A stretch of DNA of 64,000 bases from Papio anubis (Eukaryota > Chordata > Mammalia > Primates > Cercopithecidae). Shown here one piece after another: positions 45,871 to 58,694 of the stretch (positions are counted from its first letter, which is position 1; the number at the start of each line of letters is the position of its first letter). Where the stretch lies: assembly GCF_008728515.1 (NCBI RefSeq), contig NC_044977.1:170237139-170301138 (forward strand), read 5' to 3'. The notes under the pieces were generated by a model, which was not told where the DNA came from, did not search any database, and saw nothing but the letters and a program-made list of their open reading frames with translations. Position numbers and translations under genes: made by a program.

Positions 45871-48138
45871 TTGGAGACCTGAAAGCCCTGACACTCTTCA
45901 CATACATAACAACACTTGCTCGCTCAGAAAAAAGATGGAGGACTCTCTGTGCAGCAAAATCCATGTGCATTAAAAAAAAAAAAGATAAAATGTTACATAT
46001 TGCAATAAGTGGATTATCTTAGGCTTGAAAGTTCCTGGGAGATATCTGTCTGTCTAAAATTGATCCAGTTTGTTCTTTTATATCTTCGTTACAAGAGAAC
46101 AGAGATAGAGCTGTTTATTAAACCCACCTCAGTTGAGGTTATGGAATTACAGATAAAGATCATCAGTGCCAATCACCTCTGCCCCAGAAAAGATTATGAA
46201 AAGGATTGAGACATTTCCTGCCCCTGGAAGTAACTACTCAAATTCAGGAAAGTTCCCTTTAAAAATGTAAAGAAGCATGAGTCTCGATCTTACCACTGAA
46301 GTGCTGAAAGCACATCTACTACATTTTGACAGAAACTAAAGAGGTGCACAAAAACTTTTCGACCATGTTTTCTTGGATTGTTGAGGTCTGGAATCTTTGG
46401 ACTCATTGCTTTTGAAAAGGACGTCAAATTAGTTCAAGTCCAGAGATGGGAGCAGGGCAAGCTCCTGGAAGTTCCGGACCACTCAACTTGAAAGCAACCC
46501 TCCCTCCAAACCCTAACACATATGGAACATTTATGGAGGCTGAGACCTGTTTTAGGTTGTCTTAGGATCCTAGGATATTACAGCAGGAGCTTCTGAGCTA
46601 TGCATTCCACATGTATTTTATCTGATTATGAGAAAACGGAATCCCAAAGAGATAAAGTGACTTGTCACATTGTAGGTGGTAGCTTTTGGGGCCATGACCC
46701 ACTCCTGCGTTGACTGTATCATTTCTCATGTTGTAGGTGGGGCCTTTATTTTCCCAACTGGGCCTAGTGTTGTAGGGTTAAACAGGTGCTGTGGAGGAAA
46801 GGGAGTAAAGGAGCTTGTCTCAGGCCTGGGGATTGACTCTCCCTCCTCAGGATTTCTGCCAAATTATATAAAGCCTTGAGTCACTAGATCATGCAACACT
46901 CGAATCATTTTAGAAACTTTGACTTCCTCAATCCTGGGAGTGTTAATTAGCATGACTCCTCCTCCCCTACCAGTAGTGTAATGGTGTAATTCTTGTTAAA
47001 TGAACACCATGGCTACTGGGTTAGTATTCAGATGGTGTTCCCTAAGTGGTCCCATAATACAGTCCCAAGGGATGATCTAAAGAGAAAACAATAAAAAGAG
47101 ATTTTATGATCAAATGAGTTTGGGAAATGACAAATGATATGCTCCTCTCTTGGAGATTCACACACACACAACTTTGAATGACTTTGTGTAACAGCATTTC
47201 CTAAACATTCCTGATCATAGAACCCTGTGTGTATCGTGTAACATTTGTTACAAGTGTTCCATGAAACATACTTTGAAAAACCTAGTCATCTGCTCTGTTG
47301 GATATATATGCTGGAAGTTAAGGCACAGATACGTAACAGTGTATTTCTCAGATTACACACCAAGAACAGAGAGAAGAAATCTGCTGAAGGGGAGTGTCCT
47401 TTTTCGGGTCTTAACCAAGGAGGAAAGCTGCCGGCCAGGAGGTGGGCTGGACACATGGAAATGCAAATCCCCAGGTGGGCACAGGACAAGCCCAGGGCCT
47501 CTTGGGCTCTTGAATTACGTCTGCTTTGGTAAGAATAGAAACTCAAAGCTCTTCTCTTTTAAAATATATTGTACACTGAATTTGTTTCTAATTTTTTCCT
47601 TTGGCATTTCATAAAAGCTTTTGATAGTTCTAGCCTGTTGCAGCTCTACAAAAGGGGAACAAGGGGAGACTTTTGTTCACCATAATCTATCACCAAGCGG
47701 AATATGCTTTTACAAACATGTGCTTGAAAAAATAACAGTGTTTTACTATAAAGGGAATGGATTCTGATCTGGTGCAGTGGGAAAAAAATGGCCCTGATTA
47801 GAACATGGAAGCAGGAACAAGACACTCTTAGGACCAAGCTGACGGAAGCAGGCCCAATAATTGAACTGAGAGATTTCCAAAGGGCAAGAGACTCTCATCA
47901 AGGCAGTCCTGGTGGCTTCCTCAACCTGGACACCCTCTTTGTGGGTCTAAATTTTGGAGCTGCATGTTTTATTTCACAAAGGTGGAATAATTGCCTCAGC
48001 ACATTCGTGCAAAAGATACCACAAACTTAGTGACAGCAGCCTTTTACTGGATGAAATATGTCCATTTCTAGGATGAGCAAGTTAAAGAGAACAGTCCTTT
48101 GTGGTTCCACAAAGATTAAGAGTCCAAAATCCTTAGGT

Positions 48139-48310
48139 CAGTGATTCTCAAATGGTGGTTTCTGAACAAGCAGCATTAGCATATCCTGGAACTTCTTAGA
48201 AATGCAAAATCTATAGCCTACCCCAGACCAACTGGATCAGAAACTCTGAGGGGTGGGGACAGCAAGCCCTTCAGGGGATTCTGACACTAGCTGAAGTTTG
48301 AGAACCACTG
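48139..48310. mobile_element. MER5-type hAT element, complete
   Basis: Terminal inverted repeats 'cagtgattctcaaa' and 'tttgagaaccactg' enclose 'cccagaccaactggatcag' and 'aaactctgaggggtgggg'. It is the best preserved of the MER5-like copies here. Confidence 0.75.
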
Positions 48311-48639
48311 TCTTAGTAAAGGCTGAAGTTGCTCTAGCTGGTCTGTGCCAACTTTTCCAGCATCACTGGCTGTTCCCTTGAGCCCTGGATTCTCAAAACC
48401 TCTTTCTGTCTTCTTCTGTTTCTGTTTTCTCCTGGTCCTGGCAGGTGTATTGGCTTTGTCCTTGATCTAAAACGTTTTAGGCCTAATTAGGCTAGGAAGA
48501 ATGGCGTGCTCCATGTGGCCAATGCAGCTCAATTTTCCTGGCCTCCACTTTGAGTTTTGGTGATCATGCACTACCAGTACCATAATACTTAACAAACTTT
48601 ATCATTGTCACTCCAGACTCTCAACAGGAGCAGTGATAT

Positions 48640-49064
48640 CTGACATTTTTGGGTCTTTGGACATAATACTATCACAACAGCACAAGCCCTCTGCTTCCAC
48701 CTCACTCCACAGCCAAACCTATTGATGGTATACCAGAAACCTCCATGTCATATAGCCTTTTCCCACATGTCTCCTCTATCTCTGGACAGTTCTTTTCAGT
48801 CATCTTCAAGGGATGATCTCCTCGTCTGTCTTTTACAATTGGCCATGCCTTTGGTTCTATTCTCAGCTCTCTTCTAACCATACATATTCTTCCAGGTGAA
48901 GTCATCAATGTCTACAGCTTCATCTATTGCCCCTGTGTGCAGATGGTGCTTACTCTCCCTTGTGCCTTCCAGACCTGCATTCCAGCCACCTACCAAACCC
49001 CTTTCCTTGGATGCCAAGGTACCTCACATACCGATTCTAAACTCAGTGTGTCAGATTCTGTGTC
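48640..49064 (+). mobile_element. L2 fragment (internal region)
   Basis: 'gaaacctccatgtcatatag', 'ggttctattctcagctctc' and 'tgccttccagacctgcattc' match the L2 internal region. A further L2 piece follows at 49560-49840. Confidence 0.5.
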
Positions 49065-49400
49065 AGGTGTTTATATGCTTCATCTTATTTAAACATCACA
49101 ATAGTCCTACAGCAGCTATGGCTGACCACATTTTTAAAAAAAAATTTTTATTTTACTTCAATTTCCGGGATACATGTGCAGAACGTGCAGGTTTGTTACA
49201 TAGGTATACATGTGCCATGGTGGTTTGCTGCTCCTATCAGCGTGTCATCTAGGTTTTAAGTCAGGCATGCATTAGGTATTTGTCCTAATGTAGTCACATT
49301 TCTTTTTTTAATAGATGAAAAAAAATTTATCTGTCTGAAGTGGCACAATGGTAATTTGAAGAGTGAGGATTCAAATCCAGATCTGTTTAAGTAGAAATTA
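49065..49400 (-). mobile_element. MIR SINE split by an L1 insertion
   Basis: Reversed MIR halves at 49065-49130 ('catcttatttaaacatcac') and about 49300-49400 ('gaggattcaaatccagatc') flank the L1 tail at 49131-49292. Confidence 0.5.
49131..49292 (-). mobile_element. L1 3' end
   Basis: Reversed L1 3' UTR: 'gatacatgtgcagaacgtgc', 'aggtttgttacataggtata', 'catgtgccatggtggtttg'. It is 5' truncated with a T-rich tail on the left. Confidence 0.8.
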
Positions 49401-49559
49401 CATACTTGGACTTTTCATTACAGCTTATTTATCTCTTTGTAGCTTTGCCACAGCCTCTAGTCACAAAGGGCCAACTATTCTATGCTGTTACTGTTTTAAT
49501 TAAACTAATCATTTCATTTTTAAGAGAAAACTTGGCTAACCCAAGAGGTTTCTATGCCT

Positions 49560-49840
49560 CTGATCTTACTCTGATCTTTCCATTCATCCTCCACATTGCA
49601 GCTAAGGGAATTGATTTTAAAGGAGAATCTGAAGCATGTCACCTATTGCCCCTCCCACAACCCCAATCCTAGCTTGCAATAATCTTTAGTTTTTAAGATA
49701 AAGCTTAAAGACTTAGAAGTCTTTTGTAATGTAGCTCCTGACTACTTTCTACTCTTATCTCTTGCCACTTTCTCATGTGACCTGAATGCTGGCCATTTGC
49801 AGTTTTGTTGAATAGCATTTCTCTGGCGTGGTCACACACT
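49560..49840 (+). mobile_element. L2 fragment
   Basis: 'catcctccacattgcagc', 'gaatctgaagcatgtcacc', 'ttgtaatgtagctcctgac' and 'catgtgacctgaatgctgg' are L2-like and in order. Confidence 0.5.
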
Positions 49841-49849
49841 GTTTCCTGG

Positions 49850-50020
49850 ATACAATGGCCCATGCACTGTGCTAACTACTTTCCTATAGATTATATCATT
49901 TAAGCCTCACAACAATCCTGTTCGTAGATATGACCGTTCTTGTTTTAGAGATAAGGAAACTGAGACTCGGAGAGGTTCTACAACTTGCCCGCAGTCATAC
50001 GACTGATATGTGGGCTGATA
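49850..50020 (-). mobile_element. MIR SINE
   Basis: Reversed MIR: 'tatatcatttaagcctcac', 'gataaggaaactgagactcg' and 'gagaggttctacaacttgcc'. Confidence 0.65.
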
Positions 50021-51749
50021 TTCTCGATGCATGCAAATACCATATTTATGTCCAAAATGGTATGTCTCTGTTTTGCTGCCTGTATGCCATTTAGCAGCTT
50101 ACACTGGAGTCTGGGAAACTGTAGGGCTATAGTGACGGACATGCAGTGATTTTTCGTGGTTTGTCATCTGTCCTCTTTGATGGGTCCAGAAACTTAATCA
50201 TATCAGACGTGATTTACACATGTCAGAAAATTACTAAACAATCTTTGCTGGATGTTAAGTCCATGCAATCCTTTTTTTCATATTGAGAAATAACATATAG
50301 TTTGATTTTAGCCTAAATTCAAGATTTGTTTCATTTAAGTTTTCAAGTAATGGGTTGTGGGTCCAAAATTCCCAGACACGTTTGTACTATTTCAATGCCT
50401 TTCTTGCATAGTATTTCCAGTGGATGAAACAGTGCTGATTAAAGACTGGAGTCCTAGCATAGTGTCTTTCACATAAGAACTCTGGGATAAAGCTCAAGGG
50501 TTTTATTCTGACTGATATTTCCTAAGACCAAAGGCAAATCATAAAGTCTCCTTGTGCTTTGAGAGAATGAGATACCACTCAAAAGAGCTCAGGATCCAAA
50601 CCAAAAGAAAAATGCACATATACAAAAGTGAACAGAATAGTATTCTTAAGGCTGGAGATTGAAAGAAAAATGAAAAATTTGAAATATACTTCAGACCACT
50701 GTTATCATCATTGAAGTCTTCTATTTTCTAAGCCAACAGTGGAATGTCTGCTCTTTTTTATAAATGAACATTTGATTCAAAAGCAAACCTTAATGAATCT
50801 AATATAGTCTGATGTGGCTTGAACATCATGGTGTAGAAAAAAATGCAAAAATATTTCAGTTTTGGTGTACCTTTAATTAGACAATTGGCTATATAATAAT
50901 GATGAGGTCTATTGCATGGTGTCTTTATAAACAATAAGATCGGTTGGGAAGGTATTTCCATTCATTTTGCACAGTGGAAAACTGAGGGGTGCTTTTCTTA
51001 CTGTACGTAACTACTAAGGGAAAAGGTTAGTATTGAAATTTAGGCCCTCGAGTTACTATTCTAGAAATCACTTTTCCCACTTCCACGCTATGCTTTTCTA
51101 AGTGGAAAATTATTTTATTGTTTTGAAATTTCTGGGTGACTAACAATGTGTTTCGACACAAATTCTAAGATCACTTCAATGATTTATCTGTGTTTCCAAA
51201 GATGTACTTAATTTAATGTCACATTGTATATTTATTATAGTCAATATGTTTCCCTGTATCTCTAGAAAAAAAACGCTCTTCAATATTTTATGTGTTTTAT
51301 AAATATCATTTATGTTTTACTTGAATATCACATAGCAGCTCATTTAGTGTATTTTTAAATTTAATCACCTAGAGAAAGTAGATATGTTTCCCCTTTATGT
51401 GTTAAGATAATTATTTCATTGTAATTCACAATGATCGACTTGATGTGAAAAGTTGACTGGTTGTTTAAGTGGAATAATTTTGACATTTAACAGCTACAGT
51501 ATACTTTCTTTATCCCAGAATAACATGTCAGAGATTAATTTTAAAACAAATTTCCCTAATAATAGGAATAATGAATGAACAATTGAATCATCTGCATTTA
51601 CTTTGCTTTTTCACCCTTAAGAACAACTAGTGCAAAATTTAGACTATGCCACAACTGATGTAGTTTCAAAAGATTTATTCTTTGTCAATAAAGGCTCCAG
51701 TTCTACAGTATACTTGAAAATGTTATAAAAAAAGGTAAAAAGTTCAAAC

Positions 51750-52089
51750 TACTGATACATGCTACCTTGGGGTGAATCTCAAAAATAGTATACTAAGAGA
51801 AAGATGCCAGTCATATAAGACCACATACTACAGCATTCCACTTTTGTTAAGTTTCAGAAAAGGCAAATCTAAAGGGACTGAAAGAAAGTCATTGCCAGAG
51901 GCTGGGCACAGGAATGGGGAGTAACTGTCAATGAGTCAAAGTTTCTTTAGGGATGATGGAAATGTTCTAAAATAAGATCATGATGATGGTTGCACGCCTC
52001 TGTAAATATACTAACAATCATCGAACTATACACTTAAAACAGGGGAATTTGATGGTATGTAAATTATATCTCAGTGAAGCTTTATAAAA
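51750..52089 (+). mobile_element. Old L1 (L1M-type) 3' end
   Basis: 'gccagaggctgggcacagg', 'atggaaatgttctaaaataa', 'ctatacacttaaaacagggg' and 'gtaaattatatctcagtgaag' are typical L1M tail blocks in plus orientation. Confidence 0.65.
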
Positions 52090-52699
52090 ATAGACGCAGG
52101 GCTACAAATAGCTTGAGTTAACTAAGACTGATTCTCAAAATAAAATAAAGTTTACATCATTTAGGTATCAATACCATGTATGTTATTCTCCCACATCGAA
52201 TGGAGATACACCATAGGAGGAAGACATGGCCCTGACTCTGAAATTTGCAACCAAACTAAAAATACATATCAGCAAGCAGAAAACAGTATCCCATACACTG
52301 AATACTTCAAGCATTAAGTGAACATGGAGTAAAATGGAATTATTATTTTTGAAACAACGTAAGTTACATTCTTCATTATTCTTTCCTAAGACAAATGCTA
52401 GCCAGCCAATAGAATTTTCATCATCGCTTGGTTGTCAACAGAGTTACTGCTCATTGCAAGCCTAGACTCGAAATTCTGCCAACATTTTCTGTTTGAAATC
52501 CTATGAAAAAAAGGGGTGTGCATATAATTTTTTATTCTCAGCATATAGTAAGGTATTGGACACATAGAACACACTCAATTTAAAACATTGTCAGTACAAA
52601 TCAAGATGAATTCACAATCTCCAGTGAATCAAACAGGCATGTTCAGAAGCCACAATTAAATAAGGCAGAAGACAGTGAGTACTTGGACAAAATTTTATC

Positions 52700-52810
52700 A
52701 CAGCATTAAAAACAAAAACCCAAATTCATTCTGATGGTGCATGGGGATGCACAGAGGAAGTGATGTTTGAATTGGGCCTTGAAGGATGAGTAGAGTAAAA
52801 GGATTTGTAA
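52700..52810 (-). mobile_element. L2 fragment
   Basis: 'gaggaagtgatgtttgaattg' (in part) and 'ggccttgaaggatgagtag' are typical reversed L2 blocks. Short. Confidence 0.4.
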
Positions 52811-53058
52811 AAGTTTTCAAAAATAGGATCTACTTCATGTTGGTACCCTTGAGATCCAAATCTAGAAATGGCAGATTGAAATTCTTCATTTTATTTCAAA
52901 TGTCAAAATGCTCCAGAAAGATACATAATAAATATCAAGGTTAACCTAAGATCTTAGTTGTTTTGTAATTTAATATGATTGGATTGTGGAAAGAAAAGAA
53001 TGTTTAGTTAAAATATGAGAAGAGAATAAAGTGGCCATATCTATTTTTTTATCTTCAG

Positions 53059-53121
53059 AAAAGTCTTCAGACCGTGGACAATGTACTCTTTGCCTGTATT
53101 ACGGAGAAAGGCGTTCCCTAG
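53059..53121 (+). other. Exon-like cassette antisense to THRB (unrecognised)
   Basis: A strong acceptor (T-rich tract 'ctatttttttatcttcag' ending at 53058) and a consensus donor (CTAG|GTAAGT at 53121/53122) bound 63 bases, a multiple of three. The +3 frame is open throughout and reads ...GQCTLCLYYGERR..., with a CxxC. Three CpGs occur in an otherwise AT-rich setting. I do not recognise the peptide. It could be a chance decoy exon, an exon of an antisense noncoding RNA, or a coding exon of an unknown transcript. Confidence 0.3.
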
Positions 53122-53448
53122 GTAAGTATCATTCTGTCTTTCAAAACCTTAAAAATATCAGAGGGGGCAGAGAAACAACTTTTTCTTCTGACATTCACCT
53201 TTAAAGCATTGAATAGATGCTTATTAGAGAACTTTTAGAAAATATACTTTCTTCTAACTCAGTGAGATAATGAGCTCACCAGTAAAGATCTAGGCCTGCT
53301 CACACTAAGATATAAGTGGTTTGGAAGATTGAAAACTATTTCTGCATCATATAATTAACTCTAAAATTATATAGGAACAAACGCCATGCCATACAATTTT
53401 TTAATATCTCTGTCCAAAATGTATAATTTGATTCTAATCATGAGGAAA

Positions 53449-53600
53449 GGCTAGGTGTGGTGGCTCATGCCTGTAACCCAGAGCAAAGGAGGCCAAAGTG
53501 GGTGAATTGCTTTAGGCCAGGAGTTTAGGGCTGCAGTGAGCTATGAGGTCACCACTGCACTCCAGCCTGGGCAACAGAGTGAGACCTTGTCTAAAAAAAA
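53449..53600 (+). mobile_element. Short Alu-family element with perfect target-site duplication
   Basis: A GGCTAGGTGTGGTGGCTCA head is joined to a 'gcactccagcctgggcaac' tail within about 150 bases, so it is a monomeric FLAM-like or internally deleted Alu. The 13-bp direct repeat AATCATGAGGAAA occurs at 53436-53448 and 53599-53611. Confidence 0.85.
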
Positions 53601-53716
53601 TCATGAGGAAACATCAGTCAAACTTAAATTAAGGGACATTCCAAAATAATAATCAGCCTGTATTTCTTCTTTTTCTTTCTGGTTATCTTCCCTTCTTTCC
53701 TCTTTTCCACAATTTT

Positions 53717-54301
53717 GTTTTTTTTAAATTATACTTTAAGTTCTAGGGTACATGTGCACATCATGCAGGTTTGTTACATCTGTATACATGTGCCATGTTG
53801 GTGTGCTGCACCCATTAACTCGTCATTTACATTAGGTATATCTCCTAATGCTATGCCTACCCCAGCCACCCACCCCACAACAGGCCCCGATGTGTGATGT
53901 TCTCCTTCCTGTGTCCAAGTGTTCTCATTGTTCAGTTCCCACCTATGAGTGAGAACATGTGGTGTTTGATTTTCTGTTCTTGTGACAGTTTGCTGAGAAT
54001 GATGGTTTCCAGCTTCATCCATGTCCCTGAAAAGGACATGAACTCATCCTTTTTTATGGCTGCATAGTATTCCATGGTGTATATGTGCCACATTTTCTTA
54101 ATCCAGTCTATCATTGATGGGCACTTGGGGTGGTTCCAAGTCTTTGCTATTGTGAATAGTGCCACAATAAACATACGTGTGCATGTGTCTTTATAGCAGC
54201 ATGATTTACAATCCTTTGGGTATATCCCCAGTAATGGGATGGCTGGGTCAAATGCTATTTCCAATTCTAGATCCTTGAGGAATCACCACACTGTCTTCCA
54301 C
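53717..54301 (-). mobile_element. L1PA-type LINE-1, 5'-truncated
   Basis: Minus-strand L1 with the ORF2 C-terminal about 110 codons still open (to 53932, motif SLIGGN then stop), the 3' UTR and a T-run. Residues such as 'YTMEYYAAIKKDEF' identify L1 ORF2. About 585 bases remain of a roughly 6 kb element, so it cannot move on its own. It is sense with THRB. Flanking 12-bp direct repeats lie at 53648-53659 and 54302-54313. Confidence 0.92.
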
Positions 54302-54329
54302 AATAATCAGCCTATGTTTCTTCAAGAAA

Positions 54330-54812
54330 TATTTCTTCAATGGCATGAATGACAAAGAAAAACTGTGAAATGGTTCCAGACTAACATAAACCTGGAGGAC
54401 ATTATGCTAAGTGAAACAGGCCAGGCACAGAAAGAAAAACACTGGATGATCTCACCTGTATGTGGAATGGACAAAGCTGAAATCGAAGCAGTGTACAGTA
54501 GAATGGTGATAACTAAGGTCTGCAGTGGGGAGGGTAGGTAGAATGGGTAGATGTTTGTCAAAGGGTACATGATTTCAGTTAGACAGGACGTCTAAGTTCT
54601 GAAGATCTATTGCATAGCATGGTGACTATATTTAATAACTCACTGTATACTTTAATATTGCTAAAATGTTCTCACCACAAAAAGTGAAAAGGATATAGGT
54701 GATAGATATGTTAATTAGCTTGATTTAATCATTTATAGATGTATAATGTGTCAAAACATAATTATGTACATGATAAATACATACAATTTTTATTTGTCCA
54801 TTATACTCTAGT
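54330..54812 (+). mobile_element. Old L1 (L1M-type) 3' end
   Basis: 'gaggacattatgctaagtg', 'ggatgatctcacctgtatg', 'gaagatctattgcatagc' and 'gatatgttaattagcttgat' run in L1M tail order in plus orientation. It directly abuts the younger, oppositely oriented L1. Confidence 0.8.
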
Positions 54813-55249
54813 AAAGTTGGACAGGTGGTGGGAAGAAGAAGCAGACTAAAGAGAGAAAAAGTAAATAAATAAAATGAATGATCCTGGCCTGGATCCCAGA
54901 CCAGAAAATAAGATTGGTACAAAGGACAATTGGTGGTGGCCTCTCCCAGCCCTGTCTAGTGGAACGAAGCCTGTGAAAACCTCTTAGAGACAAGTTCTCT
55001 CTCCAGCCCTGGTCCTCACCTCAACTCCTCCTCCAAGGGAGTGGCAGGAAGGATAATTGGTAAAATGTAAAGAAAGTCTGAGGATTAGAAAACAGTATGC
55101 ATCAATGTTAAACTTCCCAATTCTGATAATTGTGCTATGGTTTCCTAGGATAATTTCCTTAGTTTTAGAAGGTATTTAGAGTTTAAAGGGCATGATGTTT
55201 ATAACTTACTCTCAAATGGTTTGCAAATGGCATAATAATATGTATATAA

Positions 55250-55390
55250 GCAAACACACACATACAGAGAATGAGAAAAGAAATATGGTAAAATGTTAAC
55301 AATTGGTGAATCCAGGTGAAGGGTATGGGAATTATTTGCACTATGACAACTTTTTGGTAAACCTGAGATTAAAACAAAATATAAAAAGAA
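55250..55390 (+). mobile_element. Old L1 3' tail fragment
   Basis: 'atgttaacaattggtgaatc', 'caggtgaagggtatgggaat' and 'gattaaaacaaaatataaa' resemble an L1M 3' end. Confidence 0.5.
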
Positions 55391-57089
55391 ATTTATAGGT
55401 CTGCCTTAGGAGCTCTTCCAAGAAAACATACAATTTACTTAACCTTGAAGACTTAGTGGTCCTTTGCCACCAATTTTATTTTTCCACTTCAACTCTTAGA
55501 AACAGAATCCAACTCAGAAAGTAAGCAGATTTTCAATAAAACAAGTAATAACAAATAGCTTTTGATTCATTAAAAAAGGGAGTCAGATTGATTTGCATAC
55601 TTTTATTTTTTAGTAGTGATCACCAGGCTTATATTCCTGATATCGAAGGTTCTTAAAAAATCATAGAATGGGCATTCATTTCTTTTTTTGGGAGAACAAA
55701 TAAGACTCAAGCATAGAATGATCGCTTCAAAGGAAATTTAAGAATGAGCATGTCGTGTGTAACCAGGAAAAGATAGCATGAAAGAAATTCCCTATGTCTT
55801 GTCATAAATATTAAGTGGGATGAACCCATTGCAGATACCCGTTTCCCTGGAAACCCATTCAATTGAAATTGCTGCAAAAATTAACATGTATTATTTTTCC
55901 CTTAAAGGGCAGTAACTTCTTTTACTTACACAGTTTTGACCTTTAGTTTTATATCTTAGTCTTATTATAAGAAGTTGTTTCCAGAACTAGGCAAACAAAG
56001 AGTTGAATATGTATCTTTTCATTAGTCCTGAGGCTTAACCAAAATAGTATGGCCTTTATAGCTGTACTAGATGTCTGAGGCAACTACGGGTTGTTGGGGT
56101 ACAATCTGCCAGTCATAGAATATTCCAATCTAGACTAATAAACCATCAACCCACACATGATATTCTTACTCAAATGCCAAGTGACTTTATCATATAGACA
56201 ATTGAGTTAAACAGTCACATATGCAGCACAGCTCAGTATTTTAAGAGGCAGTGCAGTTTAATAAAGCCAAGTCCCTTGTATAAGCCCATACTGACAAATG
56301 TCATGGGGATAGAGGTTCACAATATACAATAATCCTATGTCAGGTCAGTGCCATGGAGAATAGCTCTGGACCATGGAGGATTTCTGACTCTAATCTTACT
56401 TGAAAAGCTCAGCTGGTTCTGCATTTCTGGGACCCTGGCAGTGTGGATAGAGGCTCATATTTGTTCCAGTTCAATCAAGAAGGCTGAACTGGCCAAGACC
56501 TGAAAGACCAATCTGTAAATACAGCTCAAATAACTGGAGAGAGAAACCAGCCCTGTGCCAGGTCATAAGCACAGGTGATATGGTTCCCCCATGTATGTGC
56601 CTCCTAGTCTGCAATGCCACTATCAGAGGCTACCTTTGGCATGAGATTGCAGCATCTCCGGGGGTACATCCTCCAGGAGAGGTAAGGATGTAAGTCAGTA
56701 CTGGTCACCAACAGTACTTCAGGGGAATAAGTTTTTTTATGGAAAATGAGAATTTTTCAGAAACTGAAAAGGAAAAAGCCTAGACTTAGTAGAGAACTGA
56801 AAATGGGTTTGGATAGCCTGAAGACTCCTATGTGCCTGGGAAAAAGATGTCCTCAAGGGAAGTAAGGACACTGAAAGAGATGGTTTAAGGCAACTGATTT
56901 CCCAACTTACCCTGGGACTGATACTATGTTTTCATGATGATCATATCTTGTTTTAGGGGGCTGGTAATGATTTAATATATTTTTCCTTGCCTCCCCCACA
57001 AGCGGAAATACGATTATCATATTGGAGGACCACTTTAAAAACGGAGTACAGATTCATCTCTTTGATTTCTTTGTGGTCAGTTAATCTCT

Positions 57090-57190
57090 GACTATGTTCT
57101 TTGTTGGAGAGAATTATTGATTTAGCCAAGGTTATATAGCTGGTAAGTGTCAAAGCCAAGAACCAGTGGTCATCTGTCCTAAACATTCTC
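57090..57190 (-). mobile_element. MIR SINE fragment
   Basis: 'gccaaggttatatagctgg' and 'taagtgtcaaagccaagaac' form the central part of a reversed MIR. Confidence 0.4.
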
Positions 57191-58054
57191 CTATGTGTTT
57201 ACTAAGTGCTGGGCAACATCCCTAAGATACCATGCAGCAGGCCAGCTGTGTAAGGTGAGGCCTTTGGGGATGTCTTGATAGCCTATGATCATTACGCCAT
57301 TCACACATTTGTCTAGATTTGGCTGGAAACTCTTTGTAGTTTAAACCTATGCTCAGGGTCAGCCCTTGACAAACAATGAGATAGGTGACGTTTGTCTTTA
57401 GAGCCTTGACAATGAAGTGAGTGCTGCTCACACCCTGACAAGCTGCACAGTGTTACTTGTTACTTGGCAGTCCTGTTCCTTATTATTATTATTTTCTTTC
57501 TCTCTTATCCTTTGCTATCCTTACCCTGTTCATGGCCTCCTTCTAGTTCCATTCTTTCCATTGTCTTTATTGGACCCTGGCAAAAGTAAAAGGTATCTTA
57601 TCCAATTCACCCATTTGGAGAAGGTAATGACTTGATAAGATATTCAGCCAGTAAGTCTGCATTTTGAAAGACAACAATAGGAGGGCACTGATAGAATTAT
57701 AAGCGTTCAGGGCAACTTGTAGAAGATGTCCTGGGGAAGGGAAAGACTTTGAATTCCAGTGATCACCTACGATGTCTTTGTAAGGCTGACCCTCCCAACA
57801 ATACCTTTCCACCTTCTATGCTAGGTACATCAGCCATCCACTTGTATCTGATTTTGTCTGAAAACTACTTGTTGGAAGAGTCACGGGATTTGGCTATTGC
57901 ATCTCTTCTGTCTGCGTCCATAATATTCCTGGCTTTAGAAACTTCAATCCTGTCCGTCACAATTTAGTGGTTATTCTTACATGGGCATGCTACATTCCTA
58001 ATGTCCAACGTGGTTCTCATAGTCTTTCTGGCTCACTGTAAGAAAAAGAACTCC

Positions 58055-58235
58055 CATGTAGTGAGCACCCACTGTGTCCCATGAGATCATCGAAGAGCTT
58101 GTTTCTTTCCACAGTTCTATGAGGCAGGGTCCACATTTGACAGATGAGAAAACTGAGGCTCAAACAAACTAAGCGACTTGCCCAAGTTTCAACGGCTGGT
58201 AAGTGGCAGCACCAGAATATGACCTCGGACTGTAT
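58055..58235 (-). mobile_element. MIR SINE
   Basis: Reversed MIR: 'acagatgagaaaactgaggc', 'aagcgacttgcccaagtttc', 'ggctggtaagtggcagc'. A short plus-oriented MIR piece may follow at 58390-58460. Confidence 0.7.
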
Positions 58236-58694
58236 AAGTAGATACATGCTGACCCCTACTGCTCCCATCATGGCAGGTCTGACCGCCCTGCAATCTTTAC
58301 CTGACAGTAGAGCAGTATTTCCTCTACAGTTTCAAATTCTTTCCTTTAGGTCTGGAATGTTCTTACCCTTTAGAGTTACAGGGGATTATAACCGTAGAGA
58401 GCTCTGACCCTGGGGCCAGATTGCCTGAGTTAGAATTCCAGTTCAGCTACTGCGTTTTCCCCTTGATTTCTTATTTAAAGTTTTAAATTTTAAAAGAGTC
58501 TGAAAAAAAAAATACTTTAGTTGTTGCTATGGACTTTTTTTTTCCCAACTGTTTATGCCTCTACTAGAGCTGTGCACAGGATGTTTTGTTTCGCTTCCCT
58601 TCATTTATATAGTTCAATGTATTTCAAGGTCAGAAAGGGTGGCAAAAACTGAAGGAGGTGGGCACAAGGCTAAGAGGTGTGTTTATATTCTAAG

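Noticed and set aside
53932..54264. 110-codon minus-strand frame
   Set aside because: It is the C-terminus of L1 ORF2 in a truncated element, not a host gene.
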